Source: Bacteroidota bacterium
Lineage (GTDB): Bacteria > Bacteroidota > Bacteroidia > Palsa-965
Assembly: GCA_016194975.1 (NCBI GenBank)
Contig: JACQAM010000012.1
Span: forward strand, 1-64,000
Reading direction: 5' to 3'
DNA length: 64,000 bases
Below the pieces are notes generated by a model. The model was not told the DNA's origin. It was given only the letters and a program-made list of their open reading frames with translations, and made no database searches. Below, in pieces: positions 25,614-35,117 of this stretch. Position 1 is the first letter of the stretch. Each line of letters begins with the position of its first letter. Position numbers and translations under genes: made by a program.

Positions 25614-27107
25614 TTATTTTTTCTTTTTAAAATAAGAATTGATCCGTTCAGCATCGATCAAGGAAAGTAATCCTATCATGAGCAAAGGCAAAGCGGCAAT
25701 GCGGTAACGAACGAGTGCACCGAGAACCGGTGTAGTGATTCCCATAACGAGCAATAGTAAAAGAGAAAAGGTAAAACAAAAACCGGTGAACGGCGGAGAG
25801 ATGGGTTTCGCTTTCCATTTGAACATCATGAACAGCAGCAACACAAGAAAAATATTTTCAAGGATCGGAAAAAGCATCATCACATTTTTTCCTTCCCACG
25901 GATACGGGCGTAGGAGTGCGTGCAACATTGCCAATGGAGTTGCCCTGATAAAACTGCGCACGTTGGGTTGCAGCTCATTCATTCCCATTAAACTTCCTGC
26001 TCTCGGAAAATCGGTGAGCATTCGGTAATCGGCGTAATCATGACTTTTCTTTACAAAAACAGTATCGGAAAAATCAGGATAGAAATACCAGTAATAATAA
26101 TTTGCGCCTTCGCGTATGTGAAAAGTGGAATCATTCACTTTCTGCAGATCTTCATGATGATCGCTTGCAATGAAAGCAACCACAGAATCGCTGAGCAGAT
26201 AAGTTCCACCGCGCGCAAGACGGAGAAAATCATTTTGTTTCCACGCAAGAATCTTCAGCGGATCGTAAGTGGGTTTGATGAATTTAACGGTCAATCCTGC
26301 AATGAGAAAAAGTGTAACGGTAAGAAGATATTTTGAAAAAATATTTTTTCCGGAACGGAGTGTCCAGCCAAGTCCTGTGAGGGAAGGAAGCAATGCAGCG
26401 AGTACATAGAATTTGGTAATGAAAAGTATCCATGAACAGATGACAATGTAAAGCAGGCGATGAAGTTTGTTGTCGGTGAACCAGAGAAACGACTGGTAAA
26501 TAATAATTCCGAGTGTGAAGATCATGAGTCCTTCTTTCAGCACGCCTGAGGTCCAGAACAGGAGTGAAGGAAGAAGAAAAATAATTGCGGCGGAAAAATA
26601 TTTCCATCCGCGGATGAAAGGAAGAATAACGCGGAAAAGTGCGCACAGCCCGATGAAGGCAAGCATGCACATGAAAAGCGAATGAATATGATAATTTCCC
26701 AATGAAAAAAGGCGGAGGATGGCGTTGAATCGAATAAGAATATGTGCATCGTTGGCCAGGTTATTATCGAACTGCTGGTTCCAGAAATTCATCCGGTGAT
26801 AATAATGTTCATCGTAATAAGTGGTGCCGGCGCCAATGCCGCTTACCATGTGAAAATAATCGGAAGGATGATCGTGCAGGGCGTCATACATCACCTGGCT
26901 GTCGTTGAAATATTTCCAGATGTCGGAATTTTTTTTGTCGGCGTAATGAAAAGAATAAACCCACCAGAGGGCAAAACCGGCAGCGACTTTAGCAAGAAAA
27001 AAAAACGGGGGCATCCACGGTTTCAGTTCTTCAAAGCGGAAAAATTTCACTTTGAGAATCAGAAAAATAAAAAGGCAGAGATAGATAAAGAAAAGTAACC
27101 AGGACAC
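25614..27107 (-). CDS. Polytopic membrane protein, possibly GT-C glycosyltransferase-like
   Basis: This 497-residue protein has about 11-12 hydrophobic spans, with a large hydrophilic segment after the second span (DSQVMYDALHDHPSDYF, YDEHYYHRMNFW) and another near residue 320. Alternation of long hydrophilic loops and clustered spans resembles GT-C-type glycosyltransferases or O-antigen-associated membrane proteins, but I see no definitive motif. The frame starts at GTG 27107. It is transcribed toward the permease operon and appears monocistronic. Confidence 0.7.
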   Translation of the reverse strand: MSWLLFFIYLCLFIFLILKVKFFRFEELKPWMPPFFFLAKVAAGFALWWVYSFHYADKKNSDIWKYFNDSQVMYDALHDHPSDYFHMVSGIGAGTTYYDEHYYHRMNFWNQQFDNNLANDAHILIRFNAILRLFSLGNYHIHSLFMCMLAFIGLCALFRVILPFIRGWKYFSAAIIFLLPSLLFWTSGVLKEGLMIFTLGIIIYQSFLWFTDNKLHRLLYIVICSWILFITKFYVLAALLPSLTGLGWTLRSGKNIFSKYLLTVTLFLIAGLTVKFIKPTYDPLKILAWKQNDFLRLARGGTYLLSDSVVAFIASDHHEDLQKVNDSTFHIREGANYYYWYFYPDFSDTVFVKKSHDYADYRMLTDFPRAGSLMGMNELQPNVRSFIRATPLAMLHALLRPYPWEGKNVMMLFPILENIFLVLLLFMMFKWKAKPISPPFTGFCFTFSLLLLLVMGITTPVLGALVRYRIAALPLLMIGLLSLIDAERINSYFKKKK

Positions 27108-27252
27108 GACTGCAAATTACGGGAAAATCTACTTGAGTTTCTGCTTGATTTTTCCTTTGTCTTAGTGGCCAATCTTTTTTGCCACAAAGGCACAAAGGCG
27201 CGAAGATTCACAGTGAAATATTTAAAGCGTTTCACTACGAGAATATGTTTTT

Positions 27253-27735
27253 TCACTCCCTGTTTTTCGAATCAATGATTATTGTCACCGGCCCGTCATT
27301 GATCAATTCCACTTTCATGTCGGCGCCGAATTCCCCGGTATGAATTTCTTTCCCGAGATCAGCGCAAAGTTGTTTTACGAAATTTTCGTAGAGTGGAATG
27401 GCAATTTCCGGTTTTGCAGCTTTGAAGTAAGAAGGGCGATTTCCTTTTTTTGTGGAAGCATGCAGGGTGAATTGTGAAACGCACATAATTTCTCCGTTCA
27501 CATCTTTCACCGATAAATTCCCGACTCCGCTTTCGGTTCGACGGGCAGGCATGATTTCTGCGGCATCCGGAAAAATCCGCAGATTGATAATTTTCTGTGA
27601 AAGCCAATGAATATCTTCCATTGCATCTGCTTCTTCTATTCCAACAAGCACAAGCAAACCATTCCCGATCGACGATTTTATTTTGCCATCGATGGTAACA
27701 GTAGCGCTGCTTACTCTCTGAATGACGACTCTCAT
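27253..27735 (-). CDS. dtd: D-aminoacyl-tRNA deacylase
   Basis: This 160-residue protein starts MRVVIQRVSSATVTIDG, the standard family N terminus. It contains the catalytic SQFTLHAS motif and the cross-subunit motif NDGPVTIII near the end. It removes D-amino acids from mischarged tRNAs in the cytoplasm. A tandem repeat with 14-bp units separates it from rsgA upstream. Confidence 0.93.
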   Translation of the reverse strand: MRVVIQRVSSATVTIDGKIKSSIGNGLLVLVGIEEADAMEDIHWLSQKIINLRIFPDAAEIMPARRTESGVGNLSVKDVNGEIMCVSQFTLHASTKKGNRPSYFKAAKPEIAIPLYENFVKQLCADLGKEIHTGEFGADMKVELINDGPVTIIIDSKNRE

Positions 27736-27747
27736 TATCGAAGCTCT

Positions 27748-27812
27748 AAGTTCTCAACTCCAAGTTCTCAACTCTAAGTTCTCAATTATAAGTTCTCAAC
27801 TCCAAGTTCTAT
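27748..27812. repeat. 14-bp tandem repeat between rsgA and dtd
   Basis: About 4.6 copies of a unit close to AAGTTCTCAACTCC run from 27748 to 27812, reaching into the rsgA stop codon at 27809-27811. Unit variants differ by one to three bases. No long inverted partner was found. Confidence 0.8.
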
Positions 27813-28750
27813 TCGTACTCCTTTTCCAATTCCTCTCCATTTAAAATCTGCAGATAACATTCGTACCTCGTGAGTGCAATTTCACTTTTATCTACTGCAT
27901 CGCGCACGGCGCACCCGGGTTCGCTGTCGTGCAGGCATGCTTTGTATTTGCACTGGCCCAGGCGCGCGCGCATCTCGGGAAAAAAATGTGCGAGTTCGTT
28001 TTTCTCAATGTCAACGATGCCGAGTTCTTTTATTCCGGGCGTGTCGATGACGAATGTATTTTCTCCGAGCGCGTGCATCTCCGTAAAAGTAGTAGTGTGC
28101 ATTCCCTTGTTGTGCGCTTTGGAAATTTTCCCGGTCTTCAGTGAAAGCGAAGTGTCGAGCGAATTGATGAGTGTGGTTTTCCCGGAACCGGAATGTCCGC
28201 AGAGCAGATTTATTTTTCCTTTCATCTTTAATTTCATCACTTCCACATCTGTTTTTTCATTGGCAGAAATGATGGAACAGGGGTAACCTAAAGATGAATA
28301 AAGAATCATGAGTTGTGCGAGATATTCCATTTCTTCTTCATCCATCAGGTCGCGCTTGTTGAAAATAACGGAGGCCGGAATTCCGTATGCTTCTGCCGTC
28401 AATAAAAAACGATCGATGAATCCGAGTGAAGTTCTTGGGTGATGAAGAGTCGCCATCACATAAGCATGATCGATATTGGCAGCGAGAATATGTGTTTGCT
28501 TGGAAAGTTTTGTAGAACGGCGGATGATGTAATTTTTCCGTTCATGAAGATTCACAATGAATCCTGTGCCGTCCTGGTGTTGTTCCACCTCCACGTGATC
28601 ACCCACCGCGATCGGATTCGTGTTTTTCGTATTCACACCTTTCACACGGAATTGGCCCATGATGCGGCACTCGAGTTCTTTTCCATTTTCGAAACGAACC
28701 GTGTACCAGCTCCCGGTCGATTTAGTAACGATGCCTTTCAGGTTGATCAC
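27809..28750 (-). CDS. rsgA: Ribosome small-subunit-dependent GTPase A
   Basis: This 313-residue circularly permuted GTPase has an N-terminal OB-fold (GIVTKSTGSWYTVR). The G4 motif NKRD near 145 precedes the P-loop GHSGSGKTTL near 185 and the G3 DTPG. A C-terminal zinc knuckle (CKYKACLHDSEPGC) follows. RsgA aids late 30S assembly. The start codon is GTG, placed by the N-terminal alignment. A complete -33/-7 promoter ends 4 bp before it, so the transcript may be leaderless. Confidence 0.95.
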   Translation of the reverse strand: MINLKGIVTKSTGSWYTVRFENGKELECRIMGQFRVKGVNTKNTNPIAVGDHVEVEQHQDGTGFIVNLHERKNYIIRRSTKLSKQTHILAANIDHAYVMATLHHPRTSLGFIDRFLLTAEAYGIPASVIFNKRDLMDEEEMEYLAQLMILYSSLGYPCSIISANEKTDVEVMKLKMKGKINLLCGHSGSGKTTLINSLDTSLSLKTGKISKAHNKGMHTTTFTEMHALGENTFVIDTPGIKELGIVDIEKNELAHFFPEMRARLGQCKYKACLHDSEPGCAVRDAVDKSEIALTRYECYLQILNGEELEKEYE

Positions 28751-28754
28751 TCTT

Positions 28755-28785
28755 CAAAGATAACGGCGCGAATACAAGCAGCAAA
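28755..28785 (-). promoter_or_regulatory. rsgA promoter with -7 box 4 bp before start codon
   Basis: On the minus strand, TTTG (28785-28782), 19 bp and TATCTTTG (28762-28755) fit the Bacteroidota consensus exactly. Only AAGA separates the box from GTG. Transcription starting 5-7 bases after the box would begin at the start codon. Confidence 0.72.
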
Positions 28786-28818
28786 TATCATTTCAAAATA
28801 AAAAAACTTATTGGGAAT

Positions 28819-29268
28819 TTATTTCTTCGGTTTGGCTTTCGCAGCCGGCGCTTTTGCAGGAGCCACATAATTTCCGCCGGCATCGAAGGTCATCTTTTTA
28901 CCTCCTACGCTTGCGGTGTAACTGACTTGTCCGTTTGCCCTGGTGATCTTATAAACATTCAGCACATTCTTTCCCGCATCATGAGTGAGAATATAATTCC
29001 GGGCTGCCTCGGGTAAATTCGCCTGGTCGATCATGAGTTCTTTCTGAATATAAATTCCATTTTTGGCGAAGATCGCTTTCATAGTATGTATGTCGAGAGA
29101 AAAGTCGGCTTCATAATCCACTCCTCTCATCATCCATTTGGTATTTTTAGCAGCGGGAAAAAGGGAATCAAATTTATGCTGCACTATCGCGGGTACTTTT
29201 ACTGCGGACTGTGCATACGACGTTGCGAAGGAGAACGCCACGACGAGAAATAAAAAAAGCTTTTTCAT
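28819..29268 (-). CDS. Secreted PepSY-like protein
   Basis: This 149-residue protein has a signal peptide (LFLFLVVAFSFATSYAQS). One PepSY-like (formerly DUF2874) domain follows, with the pattern VQHKFDSLFPAAKNTKW and later YKITRANGQVSYTASVGGK. The C terminus is Ala/Lys/Pro-rich (KAPAAKAKPKK). Proteins of this type are common periplasmic small proteins in Bacteroidota with no assigned activity. It is divergent from gldA. Confidence 0.85.
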   Translation of the reverse strand: MKKLFLFLVVAFSFATSYAQSAVKVPAIVQHKFDSLFPAAKNTKWMMRGVDYEADFSLDIHTMKAIFAKNGIYIQKELMIDQANLPEAARNYILTHDAGKNVLNVYKITRANGQVSYTASVGGKKMTFDAGGNYVAPAKAPAAKAKPKK

Positions 29269-29455
29269 TTTCTGGTGTTTTGTTGCTACAAATTACTGAG
29301 AAATTCGCCATGAATTTTTACCGGGGCGTGGTATTTTTATCAACTGCTTTTCATTTAAGATCCCGGTGTTCGGGGAATTTTTCCAATTTTAAATACTTAA
29401 CAGAAATCTCTCTTCCATTTGTGTAATTTCGTCATGCACCAAACGTTTCTTATTC

Positions 29456-30361
29456 ATGTCCATTAAAGTAGAATTCATCAGCAAGGTTTACGGAGAGCAG
29501 CGTGCCCTCGACAATGTTTCATTCGAAGTGAAGAGCGGGGAGATCGTAGGATTTCTCGGGCCGAATGGTGCAGGAAAATCCACGATGATGAAAATTCTGA
29601 CCTGTTTCATTCCGTCAACTGCGGGGCAGGCGTGGGTAAATGATTTTGATGTGATGGAACAATCGCTCGAAGTGAGAAAAAATGTCGGTTATCTTCCCGA
29701 ACATAATCCGCTTTACCCGGATATGTACGTGAAAGAATATCTCGCGTTCATTGGCGGATTGCACCATTTATCGAATATCAATGCCCGTATCAAAGAGATG
29801 ATCGACATCACAGGATTGGAAGTGGAACAACACAAACGCATTGGCGCATTGTCAAAAGGATATCGTCAGCGCGTGGGACTTGCGCAGGCGCTCATACACG
29901 ATCCGAAAGTTCTTATTCTCGATGAACCTACAACAGGACTCGATCCGAATCAGCTTACGGAAATCCGGGAACTCATCCGCAACATTGGCAAAGAAAAAAC
30001 GGTGATGCTTTCGACGCACATTATGCAGGAAGTGGAAATTTTATGCAACCGCGTTATCATCATCAACAAAGGAAGAATTGTTACCGACCAGGAAACAGAA
30101 ACACTTCAGCAGGTGGAAGAGAACCGCATGGTGATCCATGTGGAATTTGATAAACCGGTCGCTCTGCATTTACTCAGTAAAATTTCCGGTGTGGAGAATG
30201 CGAAAAATGTGAAGGATAATTCATGGCAAATCATCACCAAGCCCGATAAAGATATTCGCCCCGAACTTTTTAAATTCGCTGTGGAAAACGGACTTTCTAT
30301 TCTTGAAATGAATCGCGAAGAACGGAAACTGGAAGATGTGTTCAAGGAACTTACGAAGTGA
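29456..30361 (+). CDS. gldA: Gliding-motility-type ABC transporter ATP-binding protein
   Basis: This 301-residue ATPase has Walker A GPNGAGKS at 35-42, the signature LSKGYRQR at 132-139, and Walker B VLILDEP at 152-158. A long C-terminal regulatory domain follows, and the whole fits GldA of Flavobacterium and relatives. GldA works with GldF and GldG permeases, which are not nearby in this window. It is monocistronic with a 91-bp gap to the next, convergent gene. Confidence 0.9.
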   Translation: MSIKVEFISKVYGEQRALDNVSFEVKSGEIVGFLGPNGAGKSTMMKILTCFIPSTAGQAWVNDFDVMEQSLEVRKNVGYLPEHNPLYPDMYVKEYLAFIGGLHHLSNINARIKEMIDITGLEVEQHKRIGALSKGYRQRVGLAQALIHDPKVLILDEPTTGLDPNQLTEIRELIRNIGKEKTVMLSTHIMQEVEILCNRVIIINKGRIVTDQETETLQQVEENRMVIHVEFDKPVALHLLSKISGVENAKNVKDNSWQIITKPDKDIRPELFKFAVENGLSILEMNREERKLEDVFKELTK

Positions 30362-30453
30362 TTTGAAAATTAATAATGTGCTGATGAATGAATGTGTGGA
30401 TGTGAGAATTCAAAGTTGAACTTTCAGAATTTATTCCAGACAATATTCATTTC

Positions 30454-30999
30454 TCAAATATCTCTGAATTTGTGAACTACTTTCAGCCGTTTTTTTCCAT
30501 CACTTGTTTTATACATCACTTTTTCTTCTTCACATGCAGGTGATAAACGCGCGCTCAGAAAAAATCCAAGAAAAGTTACCAGTCCCGCAAAGGAAGCCGC
30601 AATAATAAATGGCACCGGATTTATAGGATGTTGATTCATTGCTACGACCATCACCGCTATCACTCCGATAAAACCACACGCACCGATGATGCTTACCCAC
30701 ACGTAAAGATTGACCCTGTAACTGAGAACGACAGCTAATCCGAATCCGGTCCAGAGAATTCCACCGATACTGAAACTCAGAAAAGATAATATTGCCCCGG
30801 TTCCGAGAATGACAGCGAGAATAATATTCAGCCAGCCCCATTTTTTTCTTGCGGCAATGGATGGTGTTGCCTGCAAAACAGAAACGATGGTTTTACTTTC
30901 TTTACACTGATCGACGACGTAATTATAGATCTCCTGTTTTGATATGCCTTCTTTTATTTTCTGAGTTGCGTAAGCCCTGATTTGTGATTCATTTATCAT
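30454..30999 (-). CDS. Four-span membrane protein of unknown function
   Basis: This 181-residue protein has an N-terminal amphipathic helix with IRAYATQKIKEGISKQEIYNYVVDQC. Four hydrophobic spans follow between about 50 and 155, then a basic C-terminal tail (YKTSDGKKRLKVVHKF). It is convergent with gldA and divergent from metK. No family was recognised. Confidence 0.72.
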   Translation of the reverse strand: MINESQIRAYATQKIKEGISKQEIYNYVVDQCKESKTIVSVLQATPSIAARKKWGWLNIILAVILGTGAILSFLSFSIGGILWTGFGLAVVLSYRVNLYVWVSIIGACGFIGVIAVMVVAMNQHPINPVPFIIAASFAGLVTFLGFFLSARLSPACEEEKVMYKTSDGKKRLKVVHKFRDI

Positions 31000-31069
31000 A
31001 GGAAAGTTTTTTGAGGTGAACTGTTTTACTGCATAAGCCGATACAGTTCCTAAAGCTACAGGAATTCGA

Positions 31070-31103
31070 AGATTTGATCCCGATAACTATCGGGATCAAA
31101 TCT
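31070..31103. repeat. Perfect 15-bp inverted repeat upstream of metK
   Basis: The left arm AGATTTGATCCCGAT (31070-31084) and right arm ATCGGGATCAAATCT (31089-31103) are exact complements around an AACT loop, followed by TTAAAAA. The inner TCCCGATAACTATCGGGA is a stable palindrome. It sits between the divergent genes 30454-30999 and metK, just upstream of a weak -7-like box TACTTTAG (31114-31121). Confidence 0.75.
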
Positions 31104-31147
31104 TTAAAAACCGTACTTTAGCGGACTCAAATTCAAAACCATTTTTC

Positions 31148-32410
31148 ATGTCCTATCTCTTCACTTCCGAATCAGTTTCCGAAGGCCATCCCGACAAAGT
31201 TGCGGATCAGATCTCCGATGCACTCATTGACAATTTTATTGCTTACGATCCTACTTCCAAAGTGGCGTGCGAAACTTTAGTCACTACCGGGCAGGTTGTT
31301 CTTGCCGGCGAAGTGAAATCGCGTGCGTATCTCGACGTGCAGGAAATTGCGCGCGAAGTGATCCGCAAGATCGGTTACACCAAAGCGGAATATATGTTCG
31401 AAGCAAATTCATGCGGGGTTTTTTCTGCGATCCATGAGCAGTCATCTGATATCAACCAGGGCGTGGAAAGAAAAAATCCGGAAGAGCAGGGCGCCGGCGA
31501 CCAGGGAATGATGTTCGGCTATGCCAATCGCGATACTGATAATTATATGCCGCTTCCATTGGAACTTTCACATCTTCTCCTCGAAGAACTGGCAGAGATA
31601 CGTCGAGAAGGAAAAGTGATGAAATATCTTCGCCCCGATTCCAAAAGCCAGGTAACGATTGAATACAATGATCATCACCAGCCGATCGCCATTGACACGA
31701 TTGTGATTTCAACACAGCACGACGATTTTGGTTCTGAAAAAGCCATGCAGGACAAGATCAAAGAAGATGTCATCAATATTCTTATTCCGCGCGTTAAAGC
31801 AAAACTTCCGAAGCGTGTTCAATCATTGTTCGGCAAGAAAATAAAATATCATGTGAATCCTACAGGAAAATTTGTGATAGGCGGTCCGCATGGCGATACC
31901 GGTTTGACCGGAAGAAAAATCATCGTAGATACTTATGGAGGAAAAGGCGCGCATGGTGGTGGTGCTTTCTCCGGAAAAGATCCTTCGAAAGTGGATCGCT
32001 CTGCTGCTTATGCTACACGCCACATTGCAAAACATCTCGTAGCTGCAGGCGTGTGCGATGAAGTGCTCGTGCAGGTAGCATACGCGATCGGTGTCGCAAG
32101 GCCGGTCGGATTGTATGTGAATACCTATGGAACTTCAAAAGTGGATATGAGCGACGGAGCGATCGCAAAAAAAATAGAATCTGTTGCAGCATTCGACATG
32201 CGCCCTTATTTCATTGAGAAAAGATTCAATCTCCGCACACCGATCTATAGTGAAACGGCTTCGTACGGACACATGGGAAGAAAATCGCACACCGTCACAA
32301 AAATTTTCAACAAAGGAAAAGAGAACGAGAAAAAAGTGACTGTGAAGTTATTTCCCTGGGAAGAATTGAATGCGGTGAGTGAAGTGAAAAAAGCGTTCGG
32401 GTTGAAATAG
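31148..32410 (+). CDS. metK: S-adenosylmethionine synthetase
   Basis: This 420-residue enzyme carries the family motifs [17 protein letters not shown] at the N terminus, [12 protein letters not shown] near 115, and [22 protein letters not shown] in the catalytic core. It makes SAM from methionine and ATP. The length fits the family. SAM-using genes in the window include arsM and the CFA-synthase-family methyltransferases. A palindrome and weak promoter lie upstream; no recognisable SAM riboswitch was found. Confidence 0.97.
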   Translation: MSYLFTSESVSEGHPDKVADQISDALIDNFIAYDPTSKVACETLVTTGQVVLAGEVKSRAYLDVQEIAREVIRKIGYTKAEYMFEANSCGVFSAIHEQSSDINQGVERKNPEEQGAGDQGMMFGYANRDTDNYMPLPLELSHLLLEELAEIRREGKVMKYLRPDSKSQVTIEYNDHHQPIAIDTIVISTQHDDFGSEKAMQDKIKEDVINILIPRVKAKLPKRVQSLFGKKIKYHVNPTGKFVIGGPHGDTGLTGRKIIVDTYGGKGAHGGGAFSGKDPSKVDRSAAYATRHIAKHLVAAGVCDEVLVQVAYAIGVARPVGLYVNTYGTSKVDMSDGAIAKKIESVAAFDMRPYFIEKRFNLRTPIYSETASYGHMGRKSHTVTKIFNKGKENEKKVTVKLFPWEELNAVSEVKKAFGLK

Positions 32411-32422
32411 AAGATGGAAGAT

Positions 32423-32491
32423 AGAAGATGGACTTATTTTTCCTGAGGGAACTAATTCATTTTTCTAATACTGCTGCAAGTCCATCTTCCT
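32423..32491. terminator. Hairpin between convergent metK and HIT genes
   Basis: GAAGATGGACTT and AAGTCCATCTTC form a 12-bp stem around about 45 bp, in the gap between two convergent genes. The loop is long, so this could be a bidirectional terminator or just a repeat; no U-rich tail is evident on either strand. Confidence 0.42.
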
Positions 32492-32494
32492 TTT

Positions 32495-32983
32495 TCATTT
32501 ACCCCATTCCCGCTTAAGAAGCGAAAATAAATTACTCCATTCCTCTTCCGTTCCATCAAACAATCCATTCGACCAGGTGAATACTTCCGACGGTTTCAGG
32601 TTGAGATTCATTACGGGAATAATATTGAAATGAATATGCGGACAGGTCATCGGTAAATTCTGTTCCGATCCTACACTCGCTATATAACAGCGTGCCGGAG
32701 AAAATTTTTTTTCAAGAATGCGCGCCGCTTTCAATGCGTGCTCATTCATGTTTTTCCAGGTTTTATCTTTCAATTCAGAAAATTTTTCGGAATGAATTTT
32801 TGCAGCAACAATGATTTGTCCCCAGAAACGCGGATACCTTGAAAGAAAAACAATAGTTTCCTCATCTTCTGCAACGGTAAATTCTGATTTTGTTTTCAGT
32901 AATTCACAGAGGAGACAACTTCTATTTGAATTTTCCATTTGCAAACGGGAGAGCGCTTCTTCTTTTGAAATGAAATGCGGCAT
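32495..32983 (-). CDS. HIT-family protein (histidine triad variant)
   Basis: This 162-residue protein has a CxxC pair (SCLLCEL, 23-26) near the N terminus. The C-terminal core TCPHIHFNIIPV has His116 and His118 but Asn120 where the third His of the HxHxH triad normally sits. The middle His, the usual catalytic nucleophile, is present. It would bind nucleotides. It follows the secreted protein gene 32986-33954 by 2 bp, so they are coupled. Confidence 0.75.
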   Translation of the reverse strand: MPHFISKEEALSRLQMENSNRSCLLCELLKTKSEFTVAEDEETIVFLSRYPRFWGQIIVAAKIHSEKFSELKDKTWKNMNEHALKAARILEKKFSPARCYIASVGSEQNLPMTCPHIHFNIIPVMNLNLKPSEVFTWSNGLFDGTEEEWSNLFSLLKREWGK

Positions 32984-32985
32984 GA

Positions 32986-33954
32986 TCAGTTTCCTATTTG
33001 TTTTTTCTGATCATTAAAAGCTTTGTTCATGGCAGCAGAGATCGCTTTCATGCGTTCAGCTTTAAAGAGATAATAATCATTCGTGAAAGCAATAGAATTG
33101 GAATAAGATCCATAAACAGATCCAGGGGAATAATTACTGTAACAATAGTTTGTTCCTACATAACCGTAATAAAATTTATTCCCGTTTTTCGGTTGAATAA
33201 GATAATTTTCAAGATCTGACAGTGCGCCGATTTCTTCCTGCATCTCATTCTTAATTTTATCAGTTCCGTATTCCAAGGAAACGATCATCGCTTCATGACA
33301 GATCACATATTCACGGTACTGGATCTGAACATTGTGCATTCGCATGGGCTTGCCATACGTTCCCCGAACCCCGGTTTTGTCTCCGGTTTTTTGTCCCGCA
33401 AAATAAACTGCAGCGATTCTTTCCGAATGATTCAGAACAAAATTCTCATCCAGTTTATTTCCGTAACAATCTTCATAACGGAAAATAGTATCGCAATACG
33501 GAGTAAAAGCAACAATGATGGCGCTGTCTTTCAAAGTTATTTTTAATAATTGATCGCCGTACTTTTCATTTTCCCATCCCATTACCGTCGGCCACGCGCT
33601 TGTCCACGCAAATCTTTTTTTCGCATAGCGCGTTTCCCGCAGTAATCGCGCAGTTTTGATCGTATCGTAGATCGAATCCGAAAGTACAAGGTCATAATTG
33701 GAAGGCCCGTTTTTCGGCGAGATGCTTCTTGATAATATTTCTTCCCCGCCGCGCAACGCTTCTATTTGTTCGGGTGTTGTCCACGTATAAAATTCTTTCC
33801 TGCCGAAATGACTAATGTCCACCGTGTATTTTAAAATTCTTTTTGCAAGAGTAGAATCATCATTGAAGAGAATGCTCTTAATATTCTTGTTCGTTCCCCG
33901 AAAGGCGAAAAGAAAAAAAATAAAAACAGGCAAAACGCAATTCAGCTTTTTCAT
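32986..33954 (-). CDS. Secreted protein, paralogue of the 36062-37063 product
   Basis: This 322-residue protein has a signal peptide (PVFIFFLFAFRG). It shares an extended pattern with the gene at 36062: KEFYTWTTPEQIEAL against KKFYCWLSQQELDSV, LRETRYAKKR against LRESRFGRRR, and DSAIIVAFTP against DSSLIVVFTP. No family was recognised. It is followed by the HIT gene with a 2-bp gap. Confidence 0.77.
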   Translation of the reverse strand: MKKLNCVLPVFIFFLFAFRGTNKNIKSILFNDDSTLAKRILKYTVDISHFGRKEFYTWTTPEQIEALRGGEEILSRSISPKNGPSNYDLVLSDSIYDTIKTARLLRETRYAKKRFAWTSAWPTVMGWENEKYGDQLLKITLKDSAIIVAFTPYCDTIFRYEDCYGNKLDENFVLNHSERIAAVYFAGQKTGDKTGVRGTYGKPMRMHNVQIQYREYVICHEAMIVSLEYGTDKIKNEMQEEIGALSDLENYLIQPKNGNKFYYGYVGTNYCYSNYSPGSVYGSYSNSIAFTNDYYLFKAERMKAISAAMNKAFNDQKKQIGN

Positions 33955-34120
33955 CCGGAATGATTCGACGATCTAAGTTAGTGAATAGGGGGAGAAATAA
34001 CGGCAAATACCAATATGGAAATACATCCATGAAATTTTATCCTTTCTGGGAACGTAAGAATTATTTTTTTTCATTTCATTCCCCAGGTTAAATTCAGAAC
34101 TTTACATCAAAATAATATTC

Positions 34121-35080
34121 ATGAGAAAAATTTACCTGTCACTCTTTATCATTCTGCCTTGCGTTATGCGCGCGCAGGCTCCCGTTGGGCACATGTGCGA
34201 AGACTGCAATCATCTTGTGATGAGTATGCAATTCAGCGGAATTTACATGGACACTTCGAGGTATTACATGGTTCCTGATACATCGTACGCAAATAATCTC
34301 TGGCAGATCGGCTATCCGGCAAAAAATTATTTTAATTCTTCCATTCTTTTCGGCCAGGGAGCAATGGTCACAGATACGATTAATCCTTATCCCGTAAATA
34401 ATATTTCTGTTTTCGAAGTTGCGTTTGCCAATTGTTCACCATTCACCGCTGCATGGAATTGTGGCGGTTATTGGGGGCCGTGGATTTCCATCAATGGATA
34501 TATCGATTCCGATTCGCTGCATGACGGTGGAACAATTCTTGTTTCGCACAGTGGAAGTCCGTGGAGAAATATTCTTGACGATACGCTTCCTTATTCGGTG
34601 ATGGGAGATTTTTACACGGTAAATGATACTGTTTCCGCTTTGCATCAACCTGGATTTTCGGGGCACCGGATGCTAAGTACAGAATTCTTTTATAATCCTG
34701 AATACGTGAATGCATTCGATACGATCCGGCTGCGTTTTGTTTTTGCGAGCGATTCTATTCCTGAATCAAAGGATGGATGGATGATCTCCTATATGCAGAT
34801 CGACGGGATTTTTGAAGGCATTGAAGAATTTATAAAGGACGGGTTGATCGATGTGTACCCGGTTCCGGCAAATGCACAATTGAATATCTCCAGGAAAACA
34901 AAAAGCGGTGCGGCAGGAGAAGTGACGATCTACGACATGACCGGGAAAATCATTTACTCTGAAAAAATATTTGATGACAAACCGATCGACGTGAGTAAAT
35001 GGCCGAATGGAAATTATCTTGTTAAATATGTGGAAGGCAAAAAGGGGACTGGTCGGACCATAACTGTTTTGCACCAATGA
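34121..35080 (+). CDS. T9SS type A cargo protein of unknown function
   Basis: This 319-residue protein has a signal peptide (LSLFIILPCVMRAQ). A Cys-containing start (CEDCNHL) and a central beta-rich domain of unrecognised type follow. The last 75 residues form a type A sorting domain (IDVYPVPANAQLNI, then YDMTGKIIYSEKI, WPNGNYLVKYVEG). It should be exported through T9SS. It is the first gene of a plus-strand pair with 35118-35606. Confidence 0.8.
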   Translation: MRKIYLSLFIILPCVMRAQAPVGHMCEDCNHLVMSMQFSGIYMDTSRYYMVPDTSYANNLWQIGYPAKNYFNSSILFGQGAMVTDTINPYPVNNISVFEVAFANCSPFTAAWNCGGYWGPWISINGYIDSDSLHDGGTILVSHSGSPWRNILDDTLPYSVMGDFYTVNDTVSALHQPGFSGHRMLSTEFFYNPEYVNAFDTIRLRFVFASDSIPESKDGWMISYMQIDGIFEGIEEFIKDGLIDVYPVPANAQLNISRKTKSGAAGEVTIYDMTGKIIYSEKIFDDKPIDVSKWPNGNYLVKYVEGKKGTGRTITVLHQ

Positions 35081-35117
35081 AGTAATTCCTTCCAGGTTTC
35101 TGAGTATTTTCGGTGTG

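Noticed and set aside
31000-31147. SAM riboswitch before metK
   Set aside because: No SAM-I, SAM-II or SAM-IV core arrangement could be recognised; only a simple palindrome is visible.
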